A stretch of DNA of 64,000 nucleotides from positions 248,001 through 312,000 of the forward strand of contig NZ_LMNA01000027.1 in assembly GCF_001422445.1 (NCBI RefSeq). The letters run 5' to 3'. Origin of the DNA: Pseudorhodoferax sp. Leaf274 (lineage in GTDB: Bacteria; Pseudomonadota; Gammaproteobacteria; Burkholderiales; Burkholderiaceae_C). This document shows, piece after piece, positions 46,613 to 53,447 of this stretch (the stretch's first letter is position 1; each line of letters opens with the position of its first letter). The notes under the pieces are model-generated. The model saw nothing but the letters and a program-made list of their open reading frames with translations. It did no database searches and was not told where the DNA came from. Made by a program: the position numbers and the translations under genes.

Positions 46613-47665
46613 ATGGGAACAATTATCCGTCGCCGCCGGAAAGACGGCTCGATCGGGCACACCGCCCAGATCCGCATCAAGAAGGACGGCAAGGTGGTGC
46701 ACACCGAAACCCAGACGTTCGACCGGGAATCGCCGGCGCGGCTTTGGATGGCCCAGCGCGAGGAGGCCCTCGCCAAGCCTGGGGCGCTAGTCAAGAAGGA
46801 AGATCCGACGCTGGCCGGCGTGATCAACACCTACCTGGCCGACAAGCTCAAGCCGCACGGCGTGACGAAAGACCAGGTACTGCGCACGATCAAGAACTCG
46901 TGGCTCGGCCAGCTGCGCTGCTCGGAGATCAAGAGCACCACGATCATCCGCTACCTGCAGGAACTGGAATCGCAGCCGCAGACCAGGGGCAACTACCTCT
47001 CGCACCTGTCGGCAGTGTTCAAGGTGGCCAGGCCCGCCTGGGGCTACCCGCTGGATGTGGCCGCCGTGGAAGACGCGCGCGTGGTCGCTGACAAGCTGGG
47101 CCTGATCGCCCGCTCGCGCTCGCGCACGCGCCGGCCCACCCTGGCCGAGCTGGAAAAGCTCTTAGCTCACTACTCCGTGTACGAGCGAAAGCGGTCCGAC
47201 TCGATCCCGATGACACAACTGATCCTTTTCAGCATTTTCTCGACGCGCCGGCAGGAAGAAACATGTCGGATTCTCGCCGAGGACGTAAACGAGCAGCAAA
47301 GCCAGGTGATTGTGCGCGACATGAAAAACCCCGGCGAGAAGATCGGCAATGACGTGCACACGACATTAACTCCAGAGGCGCTGCAGCTGATCAAGGCGCG
47401 CGGCGTGACGAAGGGAAGGATCTGGCCCTACAACGCGGAGTCTGTCAGCTCATCGTTTACCCGAGCGTGCAAGTTTTTAGGGATAGAGGATCTGCATTTC
47501 CATGATCTTCGACATGAAGGAGTCAGCCGCCTCTTTGAAATGGGATGGACCATACCGCATGTTGCTATGGTTTCAGGCCATCGCTCATGGAAAGGGCTCC
47601 AGCGATACACCCATGTCAAACAAACCGGCGACAAGTATGAAGGCTGGCAATCCCGGCTCAAATAA
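46613..47665 (+). CDS. int: Phage tyrosine-recombinase integrase
   Basis: 350 residues. A basic N-terminal part (GTIIRRRRKDGSIGHTAQIR), a SAM-like core-binding domain (about 60-150), and a catalytic domain with Arg (FSTRRQEETCR), HDLRHEGVSRLFEMG (His-x-x-Arg), SGHRSWKGLQ and the nucleophilic Tyr in QRYTH. It carries out insertion into, and excision from, dusA. The ATG at 46613 is chosen: 20 earlier codons run through the inverted repeat. The 3' third of the gene is visibly richer in AT than the rest, which marks the shift into the cargo region. Confidence 0.92.
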   Translation: MGTIIRRRRKDGSIGHTAQIRIKKDGKVVHTETQTFDRESPARLWMAQREEALAKPGALVKKEDPTLAGVINTYLADKLKPHGVTKDQVLRTIKNSWLGQLRCSEIKSTTIIRYLQELESQPQTRGNYLSHLSAVFKVARPAWGYPLDVAAVEDARVVADKLGLIARSRSRTRRPTLAELEKLLAHYSVYERKRSDSIPMTQLILFSIFSTRRQEETCRILAEDVNEQQSQVIVRDMKNPGEKIGNDVHTTLTPEALQLIKARGVTKGRIWPYNAESVSSSFTRACKFLGIEDLHFHDLRHEGVSRLFEMGWTIPHVAMVSGHRSWKGLQRYTHVKQTGDKYEGWQSRLK

Positions 47666-47702
47666 TCACTTGAGATCCAATAGCACTACCAGTTCAACCC
47701 AC

Positions 47703-49151
47703 ATGAAATCTCTTTTTCCAGGTTATTACCCACTATCAGACGAGCAATATAAGCTGCTCTGGAAAGAAGCAATCATTGTTCCAGACACAAATGTACTCTT
47801 AAATCTCTATCGTTATCCGGAGCGCGCCAGAGAGGATTTCTTGAATGCACTAAATTTACTCCGAGATCGCCTTTGGATCCCCCATCAAGTGGCCCTCGAG
47901 TTTCAACGTAACCGTCTAAAAGTGATCGAGGCAGCTTGGAGCCTGTCAGGAAATGAACAGGCAAAGTCAAGCGAACAACTGAGCAGTATTGTTGCAGGTT
48001 TTCAGAAACTTGAAATTGAAAAGCGCTCGAAATCTATCGATGTTGACAAAATACTCTCGGACCTCCGAGTTGCACATGCCCGCTTGGTCGATTCAATAGT
48101 GGAAATACATCGCAGTCAACTGGAGGTTTCTTCCTCCGATCCAATAAGGGATCGAATTGACGATCTACTGTACGGATCGATAGGCGAAGGCCCTAAGACG
48201 CAGCAGGAGTTAGACAGCCTTACGGAGGGCGGAGAGGATCGGTACAGCAAGGAAATTCCACCTGGCTATCACGATGCTGATAAAGAGAAAAACCCTAAGT
48301 TCGCGGAGTTCATCCACAACCATTTGGTTTATAAAGCCAAGTTCGGCGATTTGATTCTTTGGCGGCAAATAATTAATCACGCAAAAGGCCGGAACATCAA
48401 GCACCTGATTATCGTCACAGGAGACCAGAAGCCGGATTGGTGGTGGCGAGAGCATGGAAAGACTATGGGCCCACATCAAGAATTGGTGTCCGAAATTCTG
48501 AGGAACACCCCCGTTGAACTATTCTGGATGTATTCGTCCGACCAGTTCCTCGCTAATGCGCACAAGCAGTTGAATGCGCCCATTGCCGATCAATCGGTTC
48601 AGCAGGTTCAGCAGGTTCAGCTGGTAGAGTCCGAGCACGACAGAATCGAAGCTGCAAATCGTCTATTTGAGAATAGTGCCACCTTAACGAGTTATTTGGG
48701 ACTTGACGATATAGAGCCCGTTCGATATCCAATGAGCCAAATAACGAGAATAGTACAAAATTGGCTATCGTCTCAGTTTGGCGAAGTGATAGAAATTAGC
48801 AAGGGAATTCAAAAGAGACTGCTAGCCCACAGAGGCGACGGACTTGAGACGTTTGATGTCATCCGACTATCTTCGCTTAATACTGGCGTATTAATGGAGA
48901 AAATTAAGTACAGTAATTGGGAGCAGGACGAAATAATACTTGATGACGAGGATTTCAAGCGAACTTTGATTGTCGTTCTTGGCCAAGAACCTCAAAACGC
49001 TCTTTTCTCTAACAATAGAGGGAGACGGTTTCTCAACCATTTGCAAGAATTAGTCAATAATTCGAAGATTGAGACGGTCCTAATCGGAACGATAGTTAAG
49101 CAAGAGTTCGAATTGATCCTTCGAATTCACCGAGATACGCAGCGCCCCTAG
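47703..49151 (+). CDS. PIN-like domain protein (DUF4935/PIN_8 type), likely defence cargo
   Basis: 482 residues in strikingly AT-rich DNA. The N-terminal 260 or so residues form a PIN-like nuclease fold with acidic residues at Asp28 (VPDTNVLLNLYRY), Glu66 (PHQVALEFQRNR), Asp216 (FGDLILWRQI) and Asp241 (TGDQKPDWWW), as in the DUF4935 family. A long helical insert (about 80-200) splits the fold. The C-terminal 200 residues show no motif I recognise and may sense or regulate. The start at 47703 fits homology; earlier ATGs (47613, 47637) overlap int. A lone base-composition outlier beside int suggests an acquired phage-defence or lysogenic conversion gene. Confidence 0.75.
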   Translation: MKSLFPGYYPLSDEQYKLLWKEAIIVPDTNVLLNLYRYPERAREDFLNALNLLRDRLWIPHQVALEFQRNRLKVIEAAWSLSGNEQAKSSEQLSSIVAGFQKLEIEKRSKSIDVDKILSDLRVAHARLVDSIVEIHRSQLEVSSSDPIRDRIDDLLYGSIGEGPKTQQELDSLTEGGEDRYSKEIPPGYHDADKEKNPKFAEFIHNHLVYKAKFGDLILWRQIINHAKGRNIKHLIIVTGDQKPDWWWREHGKTMGPHQELVSEILRNTPVELFWMYSSDQFLANAHKQLNAPIADQSVQQVQQVQLVESEHDRIEAANRLFENSATLTSYLGLDDIEPVRYPMSQITRIVQNWLSSQFGEVIEISKGIQKRLLAHRGDGLETFDVIRLSSLNTGVLMEKIKYSNWEQDEIILDDEDFKRTLIVVLGQEPQNALFSNNRGRRFLNHLQELVNNSKIETVLIGTIVKQEFELILRIHRDTQRP

Positions 49152-49298
49152 AAGCTGTGAATTGGGAAACGAAGCGCGCCACTTGACTCATCCAAATGCA
49201 GATGATGGCGCTGGGCTGTCACCCGGAAAAGATCGTGTTGCGCGCACCCGGCCTCCGCTGACGGCTACGCCGCTGCACATCCGAGCTCGGCCCGCTTA

Positions 49299-49318
49299 TA
49301 CTGTTTGCATGAACAGTG
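49299..49318 (+). promoter_or_regulatory. LexA (SOS) box
   Basis: TACTGTTTGCATGAACAGTG has the complete CTGT-N8-ACAG dyad, with flanking T and A bases agreeing with the E. coli-type consensus used in Betaproteobacteria. It ends 15 bp before the proposed GTG start at 49334, so LexA binding would block transcription of that gene. Confidence 0.7.
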
Positions 49319-49333
49319 CTCTAGACGAAGAAC

Positions 49334-49777
49334 GTGAGCGACGTCACACCATGGTTTGAACCTGGCAGCGGCTTCTATCGCATGGGCCAATGGGCACCCG
49401 GAAGCATTGCCGACAAGGAAGCTCGCCCGAAAGCAGCTTACCGCTGCGTCATCTACCGCATGCGCCGGCCACGCACCGGCGCCAAGCTCGCGCCGGGCGA
49501 GGTGCTACTCCAGACACCGGTCAGCGCCGGCATCATCTGCACTGACCGCTTCACAGGGCCGCACTGGCATGCCGAGGCCCTTGAGCTGCCAGGCCTTGAT
49601 CGCCAACTGCTGCAGATGCACGAGGTGCGCCTGGTGCGCGTCCGCGGCGGATTTCGCCAGTACCAGGGCATTGAGTACGGCGAGAAGGCACTGACGAGTT
49701 GGAACCAGACGTGGTTTTGCGCGCCCAATCAGGCCGCCGCCATAGCAGTGCTGGATCAGATGGCCGCATCCAGATAG
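49334..49777 (+). CDS. SOS-box-controlled prophage protein, unknown function
   Basis: 147 residues from a GTG at 49334, reading SDVTPWFEPGSGFYRMGQWA at the N-terminus. Rich in Trp, Arg and Tyr, no signal peptide or membrane helix. I recognise no domain. Its GC content is like the phage late genes, not like the PIN gene upstream. The LexA box directly before the start implies induction by DNA damage, separately from the late operon. Its 3' end converges on the last gene of the late operon with a 29-bp gap. An alternative start is the ATG at 49382. Confidence 0.6.
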   Translation: MSDVTPWFEPGSGFYRMGQWAPGSIADKEARPKAAYRCVIYRMRRPRTGAKLAPGEVLLQTPVSAGIICTDRFTGPHWHAEALELPGLDRQLLQMHEVRLVRVRGGFRQYQGIEYGEKALTSWNQTWFCAPNQAAAIAVLDQMAASR

Positions 49778-49806
49778 CCGCCGCTCCGACCCTCGAACAA
49801 CGCGGA

Positions 49807-50223
49807 TCAGTCCGGCAGCTCAACGAATCCCGTGACCGGCGCGGCCGGGTTGGCTTTGATGTCGGCCAGGTCGATGTACTGCCAGCCTGGCTGCAGTGGG
49901 TCGGTCTTCGCATAGGGAAGCAGCTTGCCGGGCCCGCGCAGGGCCCAGACCCTGGCCGCCCCTTCACGCTGCATCTCGGCGGCCATGTCGCGCCAGTGCG
50001 CGCGGTTCATTTCAGCCTTCAGCCCGCGAATCTCGCACTGGTCCTGCGGCTGGCCGAAGTGCGGCTGCCGCCACACGACCGTGCCAGCGCCGATGTAGGG
50101 ATCGCCCGGCAACGCGCCGGGGCGGAAGATGCGGATCAGACCCGTGAGCTTGCGGTAGACCAGCGAGCGGCCGACGAACTCCAGGAAGCCGGCGACCTTC
50201 TCGTAGCGGACGAGGCCGGTCAT
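49807..50223 (-). CDS. Prophage hypothetical protein at the end of the lysis cassette
   Basis: 138 residues from MTGLVRYEKVAGFLEFVGR. Contains GPGKLLPYAKTDPLQPGWQY and ends GFVELPD. No membrane helix or signal peptide. The ATG overlaps the Rz1 stop (ATGA), so it is co-translated with the spanin genes, which suggests late expression. Function unknown. Confidence 0.65.
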   Translation of the reverse strand: MTGLVRYEKVAGFLEFVGRSLVYRKLTGLIRIFRPGALPGDPYIGAGTVVWRQPHFGQPQDQCEIRGLKAEMNRAHWRDMAAEMQREGAARVWALRGPGKLLPYAKTDPLQPGWQYIDLADIKANPAAPVTGFVELPD

Positions 50224-50468
50224 CGCGGCCAAGCCTCCACGAGGCCGGCGCGCTTCGCGCGCTCGCACCCGTAGGCGCCGATCCACTCCACCGTCCAGGC
50301 CGACAACTGCTGCGCGCTGGCGTTGCTTTCCAAGTCAGCGGGTGTCGAGCACGGCGTCGACAGCGCCACAGGCGGCGGGTCGATCTTCGCGGGCACAGCG
50401 CGCGGCGTCGTTGAGCAGCCGGACAGCGTCAGCAGGCACAGGGCAAACAGCCAGGGGTTGAGTCGCAC
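50220..50468 (-). CDS. Rz1-like outer-membrane spanin lipoprotein
   Basis: 82 residues from a GTG at 50468: NPWLFALCLLTLSGCSTT gives a lipoprotein signal with lipobox LSGC, then a Pro-rich stretch (PPPVALSTP) as in Rz1 proteins. It begins inside the Rz gene in another frame and runs beyond its end, the classic overlapped Rz/Rz1 layout. Rz1 joins Rz across the periplasm to fuse the membranes in the last step of lysis. Confidence 0.82.
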   Translation of the reverse strand: MRLNPWLFALCLLTLSGCSTTPRAVPAKIDPPPVALSTPCSTPADLESNASAQQLSAWTVEWIGAYGCERAKRAGLVEAWPR

Positions 50469-50718
50469 GTTCGATCTCCTTGACAGTCTTGGTGAGGTAG
50501 CGGTCCCGGTACACCGTCTGCACAACGATGCGCTCCTCAACCTGGGCAGAACGCCCTCGGTTCTCATCGGCCTGGCGGACGGCCGCCCGATCCGCCGCGG
50601 CCACATGGGCGTCGAACCTGATCTGGACAGCTTGGGCGCCCTGGCGGTAGGCGTACCAGTGCGTGCCGGCCAGCGCCGCCGCCAGCAGCGCTGCGCCGAC
50701 TATGCGAAGGTCAATCAC
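50335..50718 (-). CDS. Rz-like inner-membrane spanin
   Basis: 127 residues: one N-terminal membrane helix (MIDLRIVGAALLAAALAG) and a helical periplasmic domain (AADRAAVRQADENRG to KTVKEIERATQPL). Ends CGAVDAVLDTR. The size, topology and nested lipoprotein gene identify it as Rz. It overlaps the preceding papain-like gene by 8 bp. Confidence 0.83.
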   Translation of the reverse strand: MIDLRIVGAALLAAALAGTHWYAYRQGAQAVQIRFDAHVAAADRAAVRQADENRGRSAQVEERIVVQTVYRDRYLTKTVKEIERATQPLAVCPVPADAVRLLNDAARCAREDRPAACGAVDAVLDTR

Positions 50719-51214
50719 GGCTGCACCTCACGATCTCGGACGGCCAAGGTGTGGGCCATGGACCGCCGACGCGCTTGAACGCGCACGGCCACAGCCTCGG
50801 GCCCATGGCCACGAAGAGGCCGCCCGTCCAGCGCCAGCTGTCGGGCAGCCCCAGCGCCTCGGCAGTCGCCTCATGGCAATACCAACGGTCGGCGGTCTGG
50901 CTCAGCACTCCGAGCGCGAAGCGCGCGGGGCCCAGCACGTCGTAGCGCGCGCCGGCGTTGTCCGCGAACCATCGGCGCGCGGGCGCCTCAAGGTGGTCCG
51001 GCAGGTCGAAGAAGTCCCAGCGGTCGGCCGCGTAGTGCTCAGGCGGCATGCGCCGCAGTTGCACGCCGCCATCCATCCAGGCCGAACCGGTGATGCGGTC
51101 GCTGAAGATCAATTCGCCGTGGCTCCAGCGCGTGTGATCGAGCTTGGCGCCGAGCTTGTGGGCCAGAGCCATGCGCCATCCAGGCAGCGGGGCGCGCAAG
51201 AGGGCGAGCCTCAT
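50711..51214 (-). CDS. Permuted papain-like (YiiX/YaeF-type) enzyme
   Basis: 167 residues. The order of catalytic residues is reversed relative to standard NlpC/P60: His in TRWSHGELIFSD (His32) first, and Cys later in RWYCHEATAEALGL (Cys113). This is characteristic of permuted papain-like amidases/proteases such as YiiX. In phage genomes this family appears beside lysis genes, but its substrate is not established; it may cut peptidoglycan cross-links or lipids. ATGA overlap with the lysozyme-like gene. Confidence 0.72.
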   Translation of the reverse strand: MRLALLRAPLPGWRMALAHKLGAKLDHTRWSHGELIFSDRITGSAWMDGGVQLRRMPPEHYAADRWDFFDLPDHLEAPARRWFADNAGARYDVLGPARFALGVLSQTADRWYCHEATAEALGLPDSWRWTGGLFVAMGPRLWPCAFKRVGGPWPTPWPSEIVRCSRD

Positions 51215-51744
51215 GCGACCCCCAGGAACTGCCGCACGCGCGCGTGGTTGCGGCCCCACTTGGCCCGCAGCTCGGCGCGCTCCGCGGGCGTGCCGCGTGT
51301 CCATGCACCCGGCCGCCAGGCGCGCAGGTACAGCAGCCACGCGCCCTCCTCGTCGGCAGGCGTGGGCAGCGCAGCAGGCTCAGACCACAGCAGCAGGCGC
51401 GCCAGGCCGGCGGCCAGCACATCGTCCCGCTCGATCGCGTCCCAGATCGCCGCATCGGTCGCCGCCACGCCGCGCGCACGGTAGAGCGATGCCGCCAGAC
51501 TGGCCGTGGCCACATGCAGCCGCACGCCGCGCACCATGCCACCGCCGATCTCCGCCTGCCAAAACGACTTGGCCGGCCCGGTTGGTCGCGGCGGGCTGCC
51601 GACCAGCTGACGGCGCTCCGTGAAGCGGCTCTCCTGCAGGCCGATGGCGAGAAGCATGATGCGTGCGCGCGGCGTGTCCATGGTTGCAGGCAGCAACGCT
51701 AGCGCTGGCCCAATGCCTTGGGCCGAGATTTCGTCAAGGGTCAT
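51211..51744 (-). CDS. Lysozyme-like phage endolysin candidate
   Basis: 177 residues, a soluble protein with a candidate catalytic Glu38 in GLQESRFTERRQ followed by GPAKSFWQAEIGGG, a pattern of transglycosylase/lysozyme folds. It is placed between the holins and the spanins, as an endolysin should be. No signal peptide, so a holin is needed for release. An internal Rz-like function is excluded by its soluble nature. Family assignment is by motif and context only. Confidence 0.68.
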   Translation of the reverse strand: MTLDEISAQGIGPALALLPATMDTPRARIMLLAIGLQESRFTERRQLVGSPPRPTGPAKSFWQAEIGGGMVRGVRLHVATASLAASLYRARGVAATDAAIWDAIERDDVLAAGLARLLLWSEPAALPTPADEEGAWLLYLRAWRPGAWTRGTPAERAELRAKWGRNHARVRQFLGVA

Positions 51745-52238
51745 CAGCGGTCTCCGAGGGGCGCGGGCATCGAGGCCGCGGGTTCAGGCGGCGCCGCGCC
51801 GCGCAGGCGCTGGCGCGCGTTGGCAATGGCGTCGGCCGTGAAGCGATCGACGATGCCGAGCCAGCGGCCGCGGCTGGCGCCGGCGGCCACGATGATCAGC
51901 ACGCGGAAGTCGCGGGTGATGGCCGGCAGCTCCATGGACGTGAGCCCGGCTGACCAGCTGTTGTAGCCCTGGATCAGCAAAAAGGCCGCGGCGCCACCGA
52001 ACAGCGCCACCACCATGTCCTTGACGAGCACGAGGCGCACATTGCCGACCAATTGCTCGTTGGAAACCAGGGTCAGGATGGTGCGAGCCGCGCCACCCAC
52101 CAGACCGGCCGCGAAGGCCAGCAGCAGGGACACCCAGTCGTAGCCCGCCAGGTCCTGGGCCAGCGTGGACTGCGCGTAGCAGAGCGCGCTGTACGTCGTG
52201 AGCCATGCCAGGATGAAGAGGTCAACGCGTCTGCGCAT
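51744..52238 (-). CDS. Holin-like membrane protein 1
   Basis: 164 residues with three hydrophobic helices (about 8-24, 30-55 and 70-92), a short basic N-terminus (MRRRVDLF), and a polar, Arg-rich C-terminus. It is directly upstream of the endolysin with a stop-start overlap of one base, and follows a second membrane-protein gene. Three-helix topology fits a class I holin that makes the membrane hole for lysis. Confidence 0.68.
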   Translation of the reverse strand: MRRRVDLFILAWLTTYSALCYAQSTLAQDLAGYDWVSLLLAFAAGLVGGAARTILTLVSNEQLVGNVRLVLVKDMVVALFGGAAAFLLIQGYNSWSAGLTSMELPAITRDFRVLIIVAAGASRGRWLGIVDRFTADAIANARQRLRGAAPPEPAASMPAPLGDR

Positions 52239-52731
52239 TGATGCACTCCCGCAGTTGTTGGGCGTTGAGCGACACGCCGTAGGCACCGCCCACCAGCAAC
52301 GAGCCCATGGCGCGCAGCCCATAGGCCCACTCCACCGCGCCAAGGTCGAGCGGCGTGGCCAGCGCCGCGAGGTAGAGCCAGACGACCGCAGCACCGACCG
52401 CGCCACGGGCAGCCATCCGGCGCGGCCAGGCCATGTGCAGCGTGCGTGGAAAGCAAAGCAGCGCGACGAGGTGTGGCAGCGTGAGCAGCAGGCAGGCCGA
52501 GAATGCGGCCGCCACCAGGTACACCGACGGCGCCATGCCTGCCACTCGGGACACGAGCGACTCAGGCACCAGGAACAGGTAGAACAGCGGCTCGGCCATG
52601 GACACTAGGAAGCCAGCGGTCACGATGGCTGCCAAGGTACGCACTTCGGCCTTGTCTTGGTTGCGCGGCAGCGCACAGGTGTCCTCGACCCACCTGCGCA
52701 GGTCAACGACGATCGGTGTGGCCTTGCTCAT
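52222..52731 (-). CDS. Holin-like membrane protein 2
   Basis: 169 residues with about four hydrophobic helices (about 40-62, 66-88, 98-118, 128-150) after a charged N-terminus (VVDLRRWVEDTCALPRNQDK). It overlaps the next holin-like gene by 17 bp. A pair of different membrane proteins before an endolysin suggests holin and antiholin. Its start overlaps the stop of a 17-codon leader frame. It resembles no classic holin I can name. Confidence 0.6.
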   Translation of the reverse strand: MSKATPIVVDLRRWVEDTCALPRNQDKAEVRTLAAIVTAGFLVSMAEPLFYLFLVPESLVSRVAGMAPSVYLVAAAFSACLLLTLPHLVALLCFPRTLHMAWPRRMAARGAVGAAVVWLYLAALATPLDLGAVEWAYGLRAMGSLLVGGAYGVSLNAQQLRECINAQTR

Positions 52732-52781
52732 GGCATTTGCCGGGCTTGCGCAGGGACCGGTCTGGCTTGGGCATGTGTCAT
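52728..52781 (-). CDS. 17-residue leader peptide coupled to holin-like gene 2
   Basis: Short frame MTHAQARPVPAQARQMP with AAAGG 7 bp before its ATG. Its TGA overlaps the ATG of the holin-like gene (ATGA). It starts right after a terminator hairpin. It could set holin translation by coupling, which would matter for lysis timing, or be a remnant of the duplicated cassette. Confidence 0.4.
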   Translation of the reverse strand: MTHAQARPVPAQARQMP

Positions 52782-52802
52782 CGGGAGCCTTTCGGGCAAA
52801 AG

Positions 52803-52825
52803 AAAGCCGCCTCGGTGGGCGGCTT
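52803..52825 (-). terminator. Terminator hairpin, copy A, between tail and lysis genes
   Basis: Read leftward: AAGCCGCC, a 6-base loop, GGCGGCTT then TTCTTTT. It stands 20 bp after the DUF4376 stop. The 23-bp core is identical to copy B at 63128-63150, and both are followed by GAAAGGCTCCC before a start codon. Confidence 0.75.
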
Positions 52826-52844
52826 GGTGCGGGAACTGGAAGGA

Positions 52845-53447
52845 CTATTCGGATGGCCAGGCGACAGCGGCAACGGACGACTCGGTTGCGTCCTCGGCAA
52901 AGATCTGCGCTCGCAGACCGCGCGACACCTGATGCACTTGGTCCGCGTGGTTCGCCAGCGCGACCAGCATGCCCACCATCTGCGCGGCGTCGAGCTCCAG
53001 GACGCTGTTGTCCTGGCAGGTCCATGCGATGCTGAACGGCGCCCCGATGGCCAGCGCGGCCTGCGCGGCCGATGTGGCGCCCGTGATCCGCAGCGCGCTC
53101 TCCGCATCGCTGTCCACCATGCGCCCCAGGTACTCAAAGCCGGCTTTCTCCACCCTGTCGCGCTCGGCCTTGATTTCGACCCACTTCGCCGCCTGGAGGA
53201 CTTGCAGGGCAGAGCCGCCTGGCGGCGTCCACAGCACCCATTCGCATGTCGCGAAGTCCAGCACATGCTGCGGACTCGGCCGCGGCCCCAGCTCGTGCAG
53301 CTCATCCGCGATGAAGACCGAGCGCGTCGGGTCGACAGCGTCGGGCGTCTCGATGACCGTACCGCCGCGCTGGGGCGCCGGAAGCGCAAGGCTGCGCCCG
53401 GCAAAGTAGATCTCACCGTCAGCGCTGTACTCGATCCAATACTTCAT
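52845..53447 (-). CDS. DUF4376 phage tail-fibre-associated protein
   Basis: 200 residues. N-terminal beta-rich half (MKYWIEYSADGEIYFAGR, a short part seen at the end of tail-fibre operons) and a C-terminal DUF4376 domain (AAKWVEIKAERDRVEKAGF to LVALANHADQVHQ). It follows the J-like gene with an ATGA overlap. Members are thought to help tail-fibre assembly or be small tip proteins; this is context-based. Confidence 0.78.
   Translation of the reverse strand: MKYWIEYSADGEIYFAGRSLALPAPQRGGTVIETPDAVDPTRSVFIADELHELGPRPSPQHVLDFATCEWVLWTPPGGSALQVLQAAKWVEIKAERDRVEKAGFEYLGRMVDSDAESALRITGATSAAQAALAIGAPFSIAWTCQDNSVLELDAAQMVGMLVALANHADQVHQVSRGLRAQIFAEDATESSVAAVAWPSE

Noticed and set aside
48598-48625. 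CAGGTTCAG repeated about three times
   Set aside because: A short run encoding Val-Gln-Gln repeats in the PIN-like protein; too short to call a separate element.
49162-49359. 65-codon frame between the PIN-like gene and the SOS-box gene
   Set aside because: It runs through the LexA box, has no ribosome-binding site, and its residues resemble no protein; the stretch 49152-49333 is better read as promoter region.
49356-49694. 112-codon frame inside the SOS-box gene, starting with an ATG
   Set aside because: It is in another frame; the 147-residue frame starting at GTG 49334 uses more typical codons and is longer.
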